Both the position numbers and the translations under genes were made by a program. From positions 806,001 to 870,000 of the forward strand of contig JAACMV010000015.1 in the NCBI GenBank assembly GCA_010909725.1: a stretch of 64,000 bases of DNA, read 5' to 3'. The notes beneath the pieces are model-generated. The model did not search any database. It had not been told where the DNA came from and saw only the letters and a list, made by a program, of their open reading frames with translations. Origin of the DNA: Picochlorum sp. 'celeri'. Lineage: Eukaryota > Chlorophyta > Trebouxiophyceae. Positions 31,401 through 42,423 of the stretch are shown piece by piece. The stretch's first letter is position 1, and each line of letters begins with the position of its first letter.

Positions 31401-32189
31401 TCATCGTGTATATTTCCCACAGCAAGCCTTGTAAGACTTTCGAAATCGAGGACATTTCGTCGATCGACCTACTGTCATCCCTGCAAGCCCACAGGGCTTT
31501 CCATCCTTTGGCGACACAGCATCCATCGCAATCACAATACTTCCAGAAGAAGAAACCACTCCAGATGAAGCCACACCTGCCTCACTCGACCTGAAGCTCT
31601 GCCACTTGCCAACCACCTGCTCCAGTTCCTCCATCGTCTTGGGCATTGGGTTGCCCTTTTTTCTGTACGCCGCAAGCGTCCTCATCATATGCTGCGTCCA
31701 CTTGAATCGAGCAATACAATCTTCTACTTGCTCCACGCTACATCCAACCTGCTCCGCAACCACTACTTTTCTGTTCAACGAGAATGCATTGACATCCTCG
31801 CGCTCCTCCGTATTCATACGCTCAATAATCTTTTCATACAACAGCAGTGTCCCCTGAGCAGCAGGATCCGACGCACTTGATGACCCAAATGCAAACCCAG
31901 ACATAGAGCCCAATCTCCTTGCCATTTTTAATTGACTCGCGTACGAATCCAGCGTCAAGTCCTGCATCTCTTGAATTTCTTCTCTACTGCCTCCCAGAAC
32001 CCCTGGCATCCTAGCACGCATCCACTCTGGCATCCATGATCCACTGTCTTTCTGCTTACTGTCCTCTCGTACAATTGAACCTTGGGCGTGAATATGACGA
32101 GGTATCTGACTGCTGACACAAGAACCATGGCTCACAGCGTTCGACCCCCTGACTGCCCACAGTGACGCCAGCAATCGCCTCGATGCCAT
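31401..32189 (-). CDS. Mitochondrial protein with SRP54 M-domain-like helical core
   Basis: Single exon of 262 residues. The first ~40 residues are Arg/Ser-rich without acids (MASRRLLASLWAVRGSNAVS), a likely mitochondrial presequence. The middle, residues ~75-185, follows the methionine-rich M domain of SRP54/Ffh: SYASQLKMARRLGSMSGFAF, IIERMNTEEREDVNAFSLNR, KVVVAEQVGCSVEQVEDCIA and FKWTQHMMRTLA. No GTPase domain is present. The C-terminal third is Ser/Gly-rich and ends with a Lys/Arg/Cys-rich segment (KCPRFRKSYKACCGKYTR). In Ffh the M domain binds SRP RNA and signal sequences, so an RNA-binding role in mitochondria, perhaps on the ribosome, is my inference. The promoter region holds a 97-bp tandem duplication. 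Confidence 0.75.
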   Translation of the reverse strand: MASRRLLASLWAVRGSNAVSHGSCVSSQIPRHIHAQGSIVREDSKQKDSGSWMPEWMRARMPGVLGGSREEIQEMQDLTLDSYASQLKMARRLGSMSGFAFGSSSASDPAAQGTLLLYEKIIERMNTEEREDVNAFSLNRKVVVAEQVGCSVEQVEDCIARFKWTQHMMRTLAAYRKKGNPMPKTMEELEQVVGKWQSFRSSEAGVASSGVVSSSGSIVIAMDAVSPKDGKPCGLAGMTVGRSTKCPRFRKSYKACCGKYTR

Positions 32190-32383
32190 GATTACCTAGT
32201 ATTTAGAAATGAAATGCAACGCAATGCGCCACATTGCATTGGTTATACAAAAGCCATGTCAAAACTCTCCGTAATAAGAATAACCCGATTACCTAGTATT
32301 TAGAAATGAAATGCAACGCAATGCGCCACATTGCATTGGTTATTCAAAAGCCATGTCAAAACTCTCCGTAATAAGAATAACCC
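32190..32383. repeat. Tandem duplication, two 97-bp units
   Basis: Copy 1 is 32190-32286 and copy 2 is 32287-32383; they differ at a single base (GGTTATACAAAAG against GGTTATTCAAAAG). The first copy begins at the base next to the start codon of the SRP54-like gene, so it duplicates that gene's 5' UTR or promoter, within the divergent region shared with ATG4. Confidence 0.95.
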
Positions 32384-32590
32384 GATTCAAAATGGGAGCC
32401 ATGTCGTTGGACGAAGATCGTGTGTCCATCTGTTTTGAATATTCACGGATTTGTTTATGAATCAGGATGTTTTATTTATGCAACTGTGTTTGAGAAATGA
32501 ACAACTCCTTTCTCTTCGCATTGAGGTTTTCTTCCAAGTCCTTTTTTCACCTAGGTGGAAAAAAGTAGAGCACATAGGGTTGGTGTCGGC

Positions 32591-33983
32591 ATGGAAGACA
32601 ACCCCTCCACGGGTGACACCCATTGGGACGGTATTCTAGACAACGACGAAAGGATTCTTCATGACGACTGCTTGGGGCGTATTGAAGCGATGCGGTTGTC
32701 TGCAGCCCAGGCATATTACTCTCTGTCAGGAACCCTTGGGTTGGGTCGTCTCACTCGAGTGTATCGGCAAGCTCGGATCGATCCGTCGTCTCCACTGTGG
32801 CTACTCGGATTCCAATACAATACTGTGCACGAGGAGCAGCTGCAGTCATTTCCATACATGACGTACAGGAAGGGCTTTGCCCCACTCATGCATGAAAGTG
32901 GCCTGACCAGTGATGCTGGGTGGGGATGTACCCTGAGGGTATCCCAAATGCTTGTTGCATCTAGTGTATATAAGAGTACCTGTGAATGGCAGGAGCGACC
33001 GCGGGTATTTTCGGATACGGTGAGTAAGACTGCATCAATTATGGAGGCATTTTGGGATGTTGATGATGATGAGAGGCATCCACTGTCCATTCACAGCATC
33101 ATCAGACATGGTAGAAAATTTGGGTACGTAACATAATGTATTGTTTACTGTGTGTGCGTTGCCTATATCCCAATGTATTCATTTCTTGCATGACCCTACA
33201 GGGTGGTCCCTGGACGATGGATGGGCCCACATGTAGCTTCAAAGTCGATATCAGAGGCCATACACTGTAGCACTCGTAGCACGCTACCGATTAGAGCGCA
33301 TGTCATCGGTTGTGGAGGCGGCGCACCCGTTCTGTACACAGAATCTTTAAAACAGACTTTTGCCACCTACTTTTCACAGGACAGAGTTGCAGGAGTCCTC
33401 ATACTGATTCCTCTCGTCATGGGAATCGGAAAGGTACGCAGTGATTGATAGTATAGTGTATATATTTTTAAAAAGCGAAAGCGGGGGAAGGGATACAGTG
33501 TAGCATATTCTGTCAATTGAGAAAGCCCCACATGTGCTGCAGATCAACCCAGTGTATATTCCCCAAGTCACATCTCTTTTAGAAATAGAGCAATCCGTTG
33601 GCATCATTGGTGGATCCTCGCATTCGAGCTATTACTTCATAGGACATCAGAACAACACCTTGCTGTATCTAGACCCTCATATGGTGCAGCCTGCGGCCCT
33701 CGACAAGGACAGTGTGACCACATTTTCCAGCAAGACAATCCAAAGCATGCCTGCATCATCCATGGATTCTTCCGCCTCCTTTGGATTCTTGTGCCGAGAT
33801 GAGCAGGATGTGGACAGATTATTGTCCTCTCTTGCAACAATTGAACAATCCTATGAGCAGTACCCAATCATGTGTGTCAGACAAGAGGGATGTGAACCAC
33901 CTTCCCTGGGAATCTCCATGGACGATGAGGGTCTTTCTCGGTTGGATTCAGATGGAAGCAGTAGTTCTTGGGAACTTGTATAA
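32591..33983 (+). CDS. ATG4: Autophagy cysteine protease ATG4
   Basis: Exons 32591-33123, 33202-33433 and 33543-33983 encode 401 residues. The nucleophile Cys113 lies in SGLTSDAGWGCTLRVSQML, and the catalytic Asp and His are in YLDPHMVQ. Other family marks are YRKGFAPLMHESGL, VPGRWMGPHV and GIIGGSSHSSYYFIG. ATG4 cleaves ATG8 to expose its glycine and later recycles lipidated ATG8. Introns are 78 and 109 bp with GTACGT and GTACGC donors. The start is the methionine with the better context (ggcATGG); an in-frame codon at 32555 is not an ATG. The protein ends in SWELV, which fits an ATG8-interacting motif (WxxV). Only 48 bp separate its stop from the golgin start on the same strand. Confidence 0.95.
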
Positions 33984-34031
33984 TAAAATAGTATACTTGT
34001 ATAAAATTGCGTGCATGGTGTATTGAGAACC

Positions 34032-35962
34032 ATGGACGCAACGTCGCTTGTAAAGAAACGGTTTAACGAACTTGCAACTCGGGCGCAGGAGGCAGGGGTC
34101 AAGCTTGCTGCTCAGGTAAAAGACCAACAACATAGACTTGCTAATAGGAATAGCAGCAAGGGTCAAGGTGCGCATAGGGTATAAGCGAGCGAGGGCTCGG
34201 TGGTTGCGTGACATTCGCTTTCAGAAATCGATATGGGACGATGCTTGTTCAGTAGACTATAGAACCACATGGATAATAATGATTATTGTCATCTGCAGAG
34301 CAAACGGAAGCTGCCGAGTCTGAACAAGAGACTGCGTTGAGACTGGTTCAGTTTCAGAATAAGGCGTTGCGGGATCGTTTGAGGTCTACTGCCATTGAGA
34401 ATGAAAGGCTGCATGAGCTTTTGAAGGAATACAGGGCATCTGGTCCTCAAGGTCATGTTGTCAAGGAGTCGAAAGAAAATGTCCCTGATGGGGAACAGAC
34501 AAGCTTGGTGGAGCAGTTGGAGGAGCGGGTCAAGGCGTTTGAGGGCGAACGTGAGAGTATGCGGCAGACGATCGATTCGTTAGAATCTGATTTGAAGGAA
34601 GAGAGGGAGAGGTATGCGGCGAATATGGACGAGATGGAGAGGAAGCACAGGGCTGAGATGGCACAGGCACAGGACAGGAAGCTTGAAGAGCATGTGGATG
34701 ATCTGTCGAAAGCATCAAGTCGTCTTGTTGAGGTTGAAGAAGAGTTGAGTACTGTTCAGAACGAGAGGGATGATTTGCGTGTAGCAGTGAAGGAATTGAA
34801 TGAACGTATAGCGAGATTGGAGGAGTCTGTGGCGGAACAGGAGGAACAGGCAGCTGTGTTGAAAAGGGATGTTGACTCCAAGAATGATAGGATTCAGTCT
34901 TTAGAAAGCGAGGCTGAGAGGTATATGGCAACGTCGACGGCAGAGAAGGAGGCCATGGAAGCACAGGTAGCATCGTATCGTGCAGAGCTTGAGGATGCAC
35001 ACAAGAAGCTTTCTGAGCCAGTGCCTGATGCACCTGCTTGTTGCAAAAAGTGCGAGGACATGGATGCACTGCTTGTTGAAAAAGATCAGCTTGTGCAGGA
35101 AGCTTCGAGTGCTATTCAGCGTGCTATTTCTAGTGAGGGCATGGTTGACGAGTTGAAGCAAGCCCTCGAGACTGCCAATCATGGATTTGCTGCAAAGAGA
35201 TCCGTTTTGGATGACACGATTGCTCAGCTGAGACGGGAGCTGAGTGATCAAAAGGAGATCAACAACTCTCTGGAGGAAGATCTTGCTTCTTTGAAACGTG
35301 ACGAGCAGCAGGAAGATGCGATTGATGATAACTCAACAAGCAGGATTGCCGAGCTGGAAGCTCTCTTGCACAATGAGCGATCAAAGTTTGAAGAATACAA
35401 GAGTTCGACGCAGGAGAAACTCTCCAATCTTGAAGAAATGCTCTCAACGGGTACAAAGGCAGTAGAAGAAGTGAATAGATTGCATCAATTGCTCAAAGAA
35501 TCTGAGGCAAGGCTTGCGGAAGAGAAACAACGAGCCGTCTCAGAAACTGAAGATCAAACCACACCCACTCCTTCATATGACACTGTGATGGGTGATACGA
35601 TGATTGATCTAAAGAATCAGAATGCTGCCTTAGAAGCAGCTTTGGCTGATAGTGAGAAGACTCACGAACTACGTGATAAAGCAACCCAAATTTTGAAGGA
35701 TGAGGTGGCAGAGTTGAAAAGAATGCAAAAGCGAAATGCTGTTGATGTTGATTATTTGAAAGCAGTGTTGGTCAAGAGTTTTGCCTGTGGTGAACTCGAC
35801 TCGAAAAGCCATATTTTTGATGTCATTTCAAGGCTGCTTCAATTCTCCCCTCAAGATGTTGAATCTGCCAGGGCACACGAGAACCAGCCCTCACACGTGA
35901 CTGCATCCATTGATGATATGTTCAATAAATTGGCAAACCTGATGCCAACATCCACTGGATGA
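34032..35962 (+). CDS. GRIP-domain golgin, coiled coil
   Basis: Exons 34032-34115 and 34301-35962, joined in phase 0 through an acceptor at CTGCAGAG, encode 581 residues. Residues ~30-500 are heptad-rich coiled coil. Near the C-terminus, DVDYLKAVLVKSFACGEL and IFDVISRLLQFSPQDVESA match the GRIP domain, which binds the ARL1 GTPase at the trans-Golgi. The domain carries the conserved aromatic (DYLK) and the LLQFSP block. Golgins tether vesicles to the Golgi. The intron (185 bp) is longer than most here and has an atypical GTAAAA donor. TGTAA at 35970-35974. Confidence 0.88.
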
Positions 35963-36386
35963 TGACCAATGTAATGTGTGATACGTATATAGCCTGTAAA
36001 AATTGTATCGCCGTTGAAGCGCCCAAGGGCGCCAAATTTTTGGTGGGTGCCAACCGCTTTGGGGAAATCAAATAACGCGCATGACCCTTGTCCTCTGACT
36101 AATTGATAAAGCTATATAGTTTTATTAAATACCAGTTGTGATATCTTATGCAGTCGTATGATGCGGTACCCACCAAAGGCAGTCGCCAATTAATGGCGAG
36201 ATCGTAGAATTGTCGAAGAGTCTGTGCGATTGGATCCCTGGCGATCTGCTTTGACGTGATACGATCTGTGACAGATCTTTAAATTTTCAGCAAATATCTC
36301 AATGCTTGAAGCACGAGTACGTCGAAACTGTCCGACTCAGTTGTAACCGTATGTGAGCCTACCTACCCAACGAAAGCAACCCTTCA
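35963..36386. promoter_or_regulatory. Intergenic region upstream of PIF1 with E2F-like site and hairpin
   Basis: No coding frame here. GGCGCCAAA at 36028-36036 contains the reverse complement of TTTGGCGC, a consensus E2F/DP site, fitting a replication or repair helicase gene. A perfect 6-bp stem hairpin (GATCTG TGA CAGATC) lies at 36263-36277. The site is about 350 bp from the PIF1 ATG, so its relevance depends on where transcription starts. Confidence 0.4.
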
Positions 36387-38141
36387 ATGCAGGTTCATTT
36401 AGAGCATTCTGATGCTAGTGGGAATGTCTCAAAGGTTCAAAAGCTGGCAAAAGCTAAAATTAATGCATTTGATGATGCATCAATAGGCCCAATACTGTCG
36501 ATCCAAATCAAGGTGAACAAGGACATTGTCCTGCCTTTGCAACCGCCAATAACGTTATATGGACACAGGGTGCAGCATGGACAGTTCGGTATTAGATTCT
36601 TAAAATATAAACTCAATCCTTGGGACAGAGCCCATAAAGTGCTGCAGGTGAACATATCTTCTGAAGAGATTGAGGAGGTCCAAAAGTTGTTTGTGTGTGT
36701 ATCAGAGGCTTTGCAGGGCAAACGACAGCAGGCTACTGCCAACATGGGAGGAGCAGGATCTCGAGGCGTCCGGAAGTGCATAGCACATCCTTTTCAATCG
36801 TCAATGGCTCTCAATCGAAAGGCTAGCCCTGTGAGAAGGACAGGCTGTCCTGATTCTTACACAAAGAGATTTGTGAACTCAGACCAAGAGGATTTGCCCG
36901 CCTTGAGTCAGGAGCAACAAGTTGTATTTGATTTGATTGTGAACAAGAAGAAATCGGTATTCTTCACTGGTTCAGCTGGGACTGGCAAATCTCTTCTTCT
37001 GAAGCATGTCATTAGAGCATTGCCCACAGCCTCCACTGCAGTTACAGGTACCACGGGTCTATCTGGGTCGTTGCTAGGAGGTTCTACAATCAATGCATTT
37101 TCAGGTATTGGAAGGGCAGATGGAGGCATTGAAGCAATGATGCGTTACGCAATGAGGCCTGATGCATCATTTCGATGGAGAAATGTGCAGACACTCATCA
37201 TTGATGAAATCTCCATGATGCACGGAGAATTTTTCGATGCACTGGACGTTATTGCAAGGAAGCTTCGATCATCTAAACTCCCTTTCGGGGGCATTCAATT
37301 AGTTCTCTCTGGAGACTTCCATCAGCTTCCACCTGTTGCAAAGTCTCCTGCAGCTAGATCATTTTGCTTTGAGGCTCGGGCATGGAATGAATGTATTCAG
37401 CACACTATTGAATTGAAAACAGTTTTCCGACAATCAGATTTGTATTTTATAGACGTACTTGCAGAGGTGCGATCTGGTAAGCTGTCAAGTCAAGAGTTGG
37501 CAGAAAAATTAGACAGCTGTTTTAGACCATTAAACACAGAAGATGGGATCCTTCCGACTAAATTATTCACCCATCGAGCAGATGTCGACGCAATCAATAG
37601 AAATGAATTAGAAAAGTTACCAGGGGAATGCATGACGTATCACGCACGAGACACGGGTGATGTGAATCTTTTGGATGCAAGTTGCCAAGCTCCAAAAACA
37701 TTTGAACTCAAGGTCGGATCCCAAGTCATGCTCGTGAAAAACATTAGCAGCCGCAGGGGACTCGTCAATGGATCTCGAGGCGTTGTCGAAAAGATATCCA
37801 GTTCAGGACTTCCATACGTCAAATTCATATCCCAAGGAAATCAGGCAGCCATTCCGATCGACAGGGAGAAATGGACAATCAAAATTGGTGGCAGGGTTGT
37901 TGCCACACGAACCCAACTTCCACTCACGCTTGCATGGGCAATCACTGTTCATAAAAGTCAGGGTATGTCCCTCGATCGAGTAGAAATCTCGTTACAACGA
38001 GCATTTGAACCAGGCATGGCATATGTGGCACTCAGCAGAGCCAAAAGCATGCAAGGGCTTCGAATTTGTGATTCTGTGGCTCCACAATCATTACAAAGCG
38101 ATGATAAAGTCTCAAAATTTTATTCCACCATGTTGGCTTAA
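36387..38141 (+). CDS. PIF1: PIF1-family 5'-3' DNA helicase
   Basis: Single exon of 584 residues. SF1B helicase motifs in order: Walker A FFTGSAGTGKSLLL (~191-204), TTGLSGSLLGGSTINAFSGI, motif II TLIIDEISMM (~269), motif III LSGDFHQLPPV (~308), motif IV region LKTVFRQSD, and motif VI ITVHKSQGMSLD then AYVALSRAKSMQGL. Motif II and the SRAKS block fit the PIF1 signature. PIF1 helicases act in mitochondrial DNA maintenance, telomere control and G-quadruplex unwinding. The N-terminal 170 residues are unlike other proteins I know; a targeting signal is not obvious. Convergent with IDH, 31 bp between stop codons. Confidence 0.95.
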   Translation: MQVHLEHSDASGNVSKVQKLAKAKINAFDDASIGPILSIQIKVNKDIVLPLQPPITLYGHRVQHGQFGIRFLKYKLNPWDRAHKVLQVNISSEEIEEVQKLFVCVSEALQGKRQQATANMGGAGSRGVRKCIAHPFQSSMALNRKASPVRRTGCPDSYTKRFVNSDQEDLPALSQEQQVVFDLIVNKKKSVFFTGSAGTGKSLLLKHVIRALPTASTAVTGTTGLSGSLLGGSTINAFSGIGRADGGIEAMMRYAMRPDASFRWRNVQTLIIDEISMMHGEFFDALDVIARKLRSSKLPFGGIQLVLSGDFHQLPPVAKSPAARSFCFEARAWNECIQHTIELKTVFRQSDLYFIDVLAEVRSGKLSSQELAEKLDSCFRPLNTEDGILPTKLFTHRADVDAINRNELEKLPGECMTYHARDTGDVNLLDASCQAPKTFELKVGSQVMLVKNISSRRGLVNGSRGVVEKISSSGLPYVKFISQGNQAAIPIDREKWTIKIGGRVVATRTQLPLTLAWAITVHKSQGMSLDRVEISLQRAFEPGMAYVALSRAKSMQGLRICDSVAPQSLQSDDKVSKFYSTMLA

Positions 38142-38172
38142 TTTATACATATCATTGCAACAAGAGAGAAGA

Positions 38173-39415
38173 TTACTTGAGATTTCCAATGATAGCCTTG
38201 GTATAGTCAGATGTACCGCTGTTTCCTCCCAAATCTCTGGTCAAATGCTTGCCAGCGGCAATCGTTCCCAACGTTGCCTTTTCAATTCTATCAGCATGTT
38301 CGGTCAGATTCAAATGACGAAGCATCATCACACCAGACAACAGCAGCGCTGTGGGATTCGCAGCATCCTTGCCCACAAGATCTGGAGCAGTACCATGGAC
38401 TGCCTCCATGAGAGCCAGCCCGTCTGCCCCAATGTTTCCACTTGGCGTCAATCCCAATCCACCAATAAGTCCCGCACTCAAATCAGAGATAATATCACCG
38501 TACAAGTTTGGCATCACCATCACATCGAACTGGGTAGGGCGGGAAACCAGCTGCATGCACGTGTTGTCCACAATCATCTCCTCATACTCGATAGCTGGGT
38601 ACTTCTCCGCAACCTCCTGGCAACATTTAATAAAAAGACCATCAGATTGCTTCATAATATTTGCCTTGTGCACAGCAGTGACCTTCTTACGTCCATTGGC
38701 CACAGCATACTTGAATGCAAACTCGGCCACTCTGTCACTCGCCTTTTTGGTAATCACCTTGAGAGACTCCACAACTCCAGGCACCACCTCATGCTCCAAT
38801 CCAGAATATTCACCCTCTGTATTCTCACGAATAGTCACCAGATTGATATCATCATACCGAGTTTTATACCCAGGAATGGACAAACAAGGCCGAACATTTG
38901 CATACAGCTGCAACTCCTTTCTCAGGGTCAGATTCAACGATCTGAATCCCTTCCCGATCGGTGTAGTCATTGGCCCTTTCAGTCCAATTTTATTTCGAAG
39001 CACCGAATCCAAATTCTCGCGAGTAATGAAACTGTTCGTGCGAGGATCGACCTCCTTGCCAATATGCTGCTCCTCCCATTCGATCGGGGCCTCCGCTGCC
39101 TTGAAGATCTGTTTCACAGATTCAGCAATCTCAGGACCAATACCTGCACACATAAGAGCAGAATGAGTACCATCAGTCGCGCACATGACATGCCCTATGC
39201 ATCGCTTCAACCCCAATACCCATGCATCGCCGCATTTGACACCATCACTTGTACCAATGGTTTCAATTTCATGTTGATTGATATTTTCACGCACCATCAC
39301 CAGGAAACAGGGTTGCAGTGATCGGTTTGACTCCACTGCTGTACCCTCTGCTGCTTGAAGCGCACAAGAGGTCCTGACCTCCTCGAACGAGTGCTGAAAT
39401 GGCAGATTTTCTCAT
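38173..39415 (-). CDS. IDH: NAD-dependent isocitrate dehydrogenase, mitochondrial subunit
   Basis: Exons 39295-39415 and 38173-39143 (151-bp intron, GTGCGT donor, codon split G|GT) encode 363 residues. Splicing joins ITATLFPGD to GIGPEIAESVKQIF, the conserved start of the IDH/IMDH fold, and gives a presequence MRKSAISALVRGGQDLLCAS with Arg/Ser richness and no acids near the start. Substrate and metal residues are in TIRENTEGEYSGLEHEVV, KANIMKQSDGLF, DVMVMPNLYGDIISDLSAGL and EAVHGTAPDLVGK. The length and RENTEGEYSG block fit the catalytic-type IDH3 subunit of the TCA cycle. It overlaps the convergent PIF1 3' region. Confidence 0.95.
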
Positions 39416-39653
39416 ACTGGATGATTCTTTGTTTATGTAAAAGCATCACCGTAAGGTTCAGTGGCTGTACTCGTAAGATTCCGCATGATACCTGCAGTCA
39501 CCACCCCCACCGGTCAACGCATGTGTTTGTCCGGACAATCTTGTCTCAATGTTGCAGCCCATCACAATACCCTGGGGCAGCGGGACTCTACCGGTAAAAT
39601 GCCGATCCTTGCTGGAGTTGTTCTGAAATTTTATTATTCATTATTCTTTCATC

Positions 39654-40182
39654 ATGTCGACCAATTTCGCTGAAGCCCCAGCAGGAAATGCGGCCAAAGG
39701 TGCCAAAATCTTCAAGACCAAGTGCGTGCGGATGGGGTTCTATGAAACACTGAGCAAACGATCTTGTTTAGGATGAAAATAGCATGAGGATTTTCTGTTG
39801 AAATGACTGGATACACCGTCTATGATGCAGGTGCTCCCAGTGTCACGTGGCAGAAAAGGGAGGAGGGCACAAGCAGGTTCGTGATTCGATATCTCTCTAT
39901 ACCAAGCATACACGCGATTGATTGACGAAAGATACCAATACCATTCTCATGTAGGGTCCAAATTTGGGGGGAATCTTTGGCAGACATACTGGATCTGCAG
40001 AGGGATACTCCTACAGTAAGGCCAACAAGGACAAGAACATTGTGTGGAGTGAAGAGACATTGTATGAATACTTGTTGAACCCTAAGAAGTATATTCCAGG
40101 AACAAAGATGGTCTTTGCTGGTCTCAAGAAGGAGCAGGATCGCGCGGATATCATCGCGTATTTGAAGGAAGCCACTGCATAA
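39654..40182 (+). CDS. CYCS: Cytochrome c
   Basis: Exons 39654-39721, 39831-39876 and 39955-40182 encode 113 residues. The heme-binding CSQCH appears at residues 24-28 across the first intron (split codon AA|G), followed by [16 protein letters not shown], the NKNIVW-like [11 protein letters not shown] and the methionine ligand in [16 protein letters not shown]. The N-terminal extension [11 protein letters not shown] is typical of plants and algae. It carries electrons between complexes III and IV in the intermembrane space. Introns are 109 and 78 bp with GTGCGT and GTTCGT donors. TGTAA at 40205-40209, shared with the oppositely oriented signal of the convergent dynein gene. Confidence 0.98.
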
Positions 40183-40229
40183 TATCCTACATGTCTTTAC
40201 AATGTGTAACAACGCCTATCTATCCGTCT

Positions 40230-42160
40230 TCAATAGGGGTGTTTGAGAGTGTCGTGCAGTATATCGATCTGTTCTTCCATTGGAAGGATGGTTCGATGTG
40301 CTGGTTTCACGGAATCCTCTCCATCGTCATCAAGAAAGGCAAAATCAGCAGAATCGTCTGCCTGCTTTCTGCATAGTAGGTTGGGGGAGAGCTTCATGCA
40401 TACAATGCGTCCTCTGCACACAGGGGTGTGTATATGTGATTCATGCAAATATTGGATGTCAAGATGTACACACATATATAAGGCGTACCCAGTTGTACCA
40501 ATCAACAGGAGGGGATCTCGCCTATGAAAAAGAATCTTGGTCAGGGAATCTGTGCCTGAGATTCGCTGATGACAGAGTGGTACCTCTTTACTCACTGATA
40601 CATCATACACAAGAGCATCTCCTGATCTGGTGATGACACCAAGGATTGTGGAGGCGTGAGGGCTCCACTGAGCATCTGTGACTGGCTGGCCAATGTCAAT
40701 GTCAAGCTTGCTCTCAAGTGTCTGTGAATTGCGTATTGACACTGTCCAATCCAATGACGCTGACAGGCAGTATGTTGCGTCGAAAGGATTGATAGATACT
40801 GATTGTACTGGGGCCATGTGATGGGTGGGAGATGTGCTTGTCATGGACATGGTGTGTCCATTCAGAGTGCCATAGACTGCTACGCCATCCCTCCTATCAG
40901 CACACGAGATTGCTTGGAAGACGTCTGTGTTCGATGCTTTCACAAAAATACCCGGATCGTAGTCAGATGTACTATTCTGTACCCCAACGATACTGGATTG
41001 GAGACGATGCACACATTCATCATCATCATCATCATCATTCATCTGGCATGACCAGATCCCTTCCACCCCATCCTGTGATACGGAACGAATCGTCACTACA
41101 GCATGGTCCTCCTCTTCCTGACTGCGAAACATAGAAACATGCCATACAGGAAACACGTGATGCTGGTCTAATCGACACGGAAGCACCGTATATGACTCCC
41201 GATCGATCAATCCTGTATGTGATGATGAAGATGATGTACTTCCTCGACGAGGGCACATCACCACCACACCACCATCCTGACATCCCACTGCAAGCCATCC
41301 ATCAGGTCCAAATGCGAGACTTGTTACTCCAGATTGCAATTCAATCGTAAAATGAGGCCGGTGAAGATCGAGCAACCCATACACAGAAACCCGTCCACCA
41401 ATACTGCTGTGCTCATACTCCAAGGAACCCAACCCCACAGCAAGCACATCATGATTATTCGGGTCAAAGCACATAGCTGTGATCTGCATTCCTTGATCAT
41501 ATGACGATGATGCTTTATTGCCATCCATAGCACGGCATGATACATCCCATAACGGAAGTAGTGTTCCATGCATGGGCTGGCAATCATCCACTGGATCATT
41601 CCACATCTACATGGAAGAATGTACTTGAATTTCTAGACATAAATATGTATACATGCATATAGACAACATACCAAGAAATCGCGAAAAGCGTCCGGATCAC
41701 TGTTCAGAAACAAAAACCGCCCCAACTCCTTCATGCAACCACCTCCTAATCCCCGAACCCCATCCACCCCTTCACCTACGCATCTATCCACAGTAGTCAC
41801 CCGATCGCAGCTCGTCCAACAATCATAGCATAGACTCTTTTGCGTCCAAACCTTTGCGGAGAGTCGCAATCGATGAGTCACATTGCTCTTCCTTGTCGCT
41901 GATTTCCTTGTGCTGTCTGGATCCGTCCATGCATGCTGCTCCACCTCATCCTCCTCTTCGGTCTCTACGGTACCGCGAACAGAATTCAGAGGTCGAAAGA
42001 ATCTTTTTGTATAATCATACACCACATATTCTCCCAACCCAGTCACATCCACCTCCTTTGCAGCGTCACGACACTCTGTCCTTGTGTCTTCCCTCCCCAA
42101 AGTCTTCTTCTGTTTGGGAAGAATACTACGCCGTATTCCACCACTCGTCGTATCAGCCAT
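40230..42160 (-). CDS. DNAI1: Axonemal outer-arm dynein intermediate chain 1 (DNAI1/IC78)
   Basis: Exons 41672-42160 and 40230-41606 (65-bp intron, GTATGT donor, phase 0) encode 621 residues. The WD-repeat half is recognisable as DNAI1: GTLLPLWDVSCRAMDGN, MCFDPNNHDVLAVGLGSLEY, SASLDWTVSIRNSQTLESKL, QPVTDAQWSPHASTILGVIT and CMKLSPNLLCR. The N-terminal half is low in conservation, with an acidic stretch and a Cys-rich segment (SLCYDCWTSC). In Chlamydomonas the homologue ODA9 anchors outer-arm dynein to the doublet, so this gene indicates motile flagella. An acidic run of seven Asp (41021-41041) is encoded by a GAT repeat. TGTAA (minus) at 40197-40201. Confidence 0.93.
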
Positions 42161-42423
42161 TATGGTATTCGCTCATAAATATATATTATATCGTTTCCAT
42201 AGCAATACAGCGTCGTCTTCCGTCCAGGAATCCTCCCAACCAATGACTGTTATTGACCAAGGCATGCCATCTAGGCCAACGTTGGCAAGTTTTTAATTCC
42301 ATGGCCCACGAATTAGGAAAACAGAAATAACCAACAACTCGCAGCCCTCTCCAGTTGAAATATATACCATACTAATCATTCATAGCAAATCGATTAGTAT
42401 CATGCACAATCCTTGACGAGAGC

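Noticed and set aside
35963..36386. Whether the hairpins and GC-rich stretch form a structured RNA gene
   Set aside because: Only short isolated stems; no match to tRNA, snRNA, SRP or RNase P features by eye.
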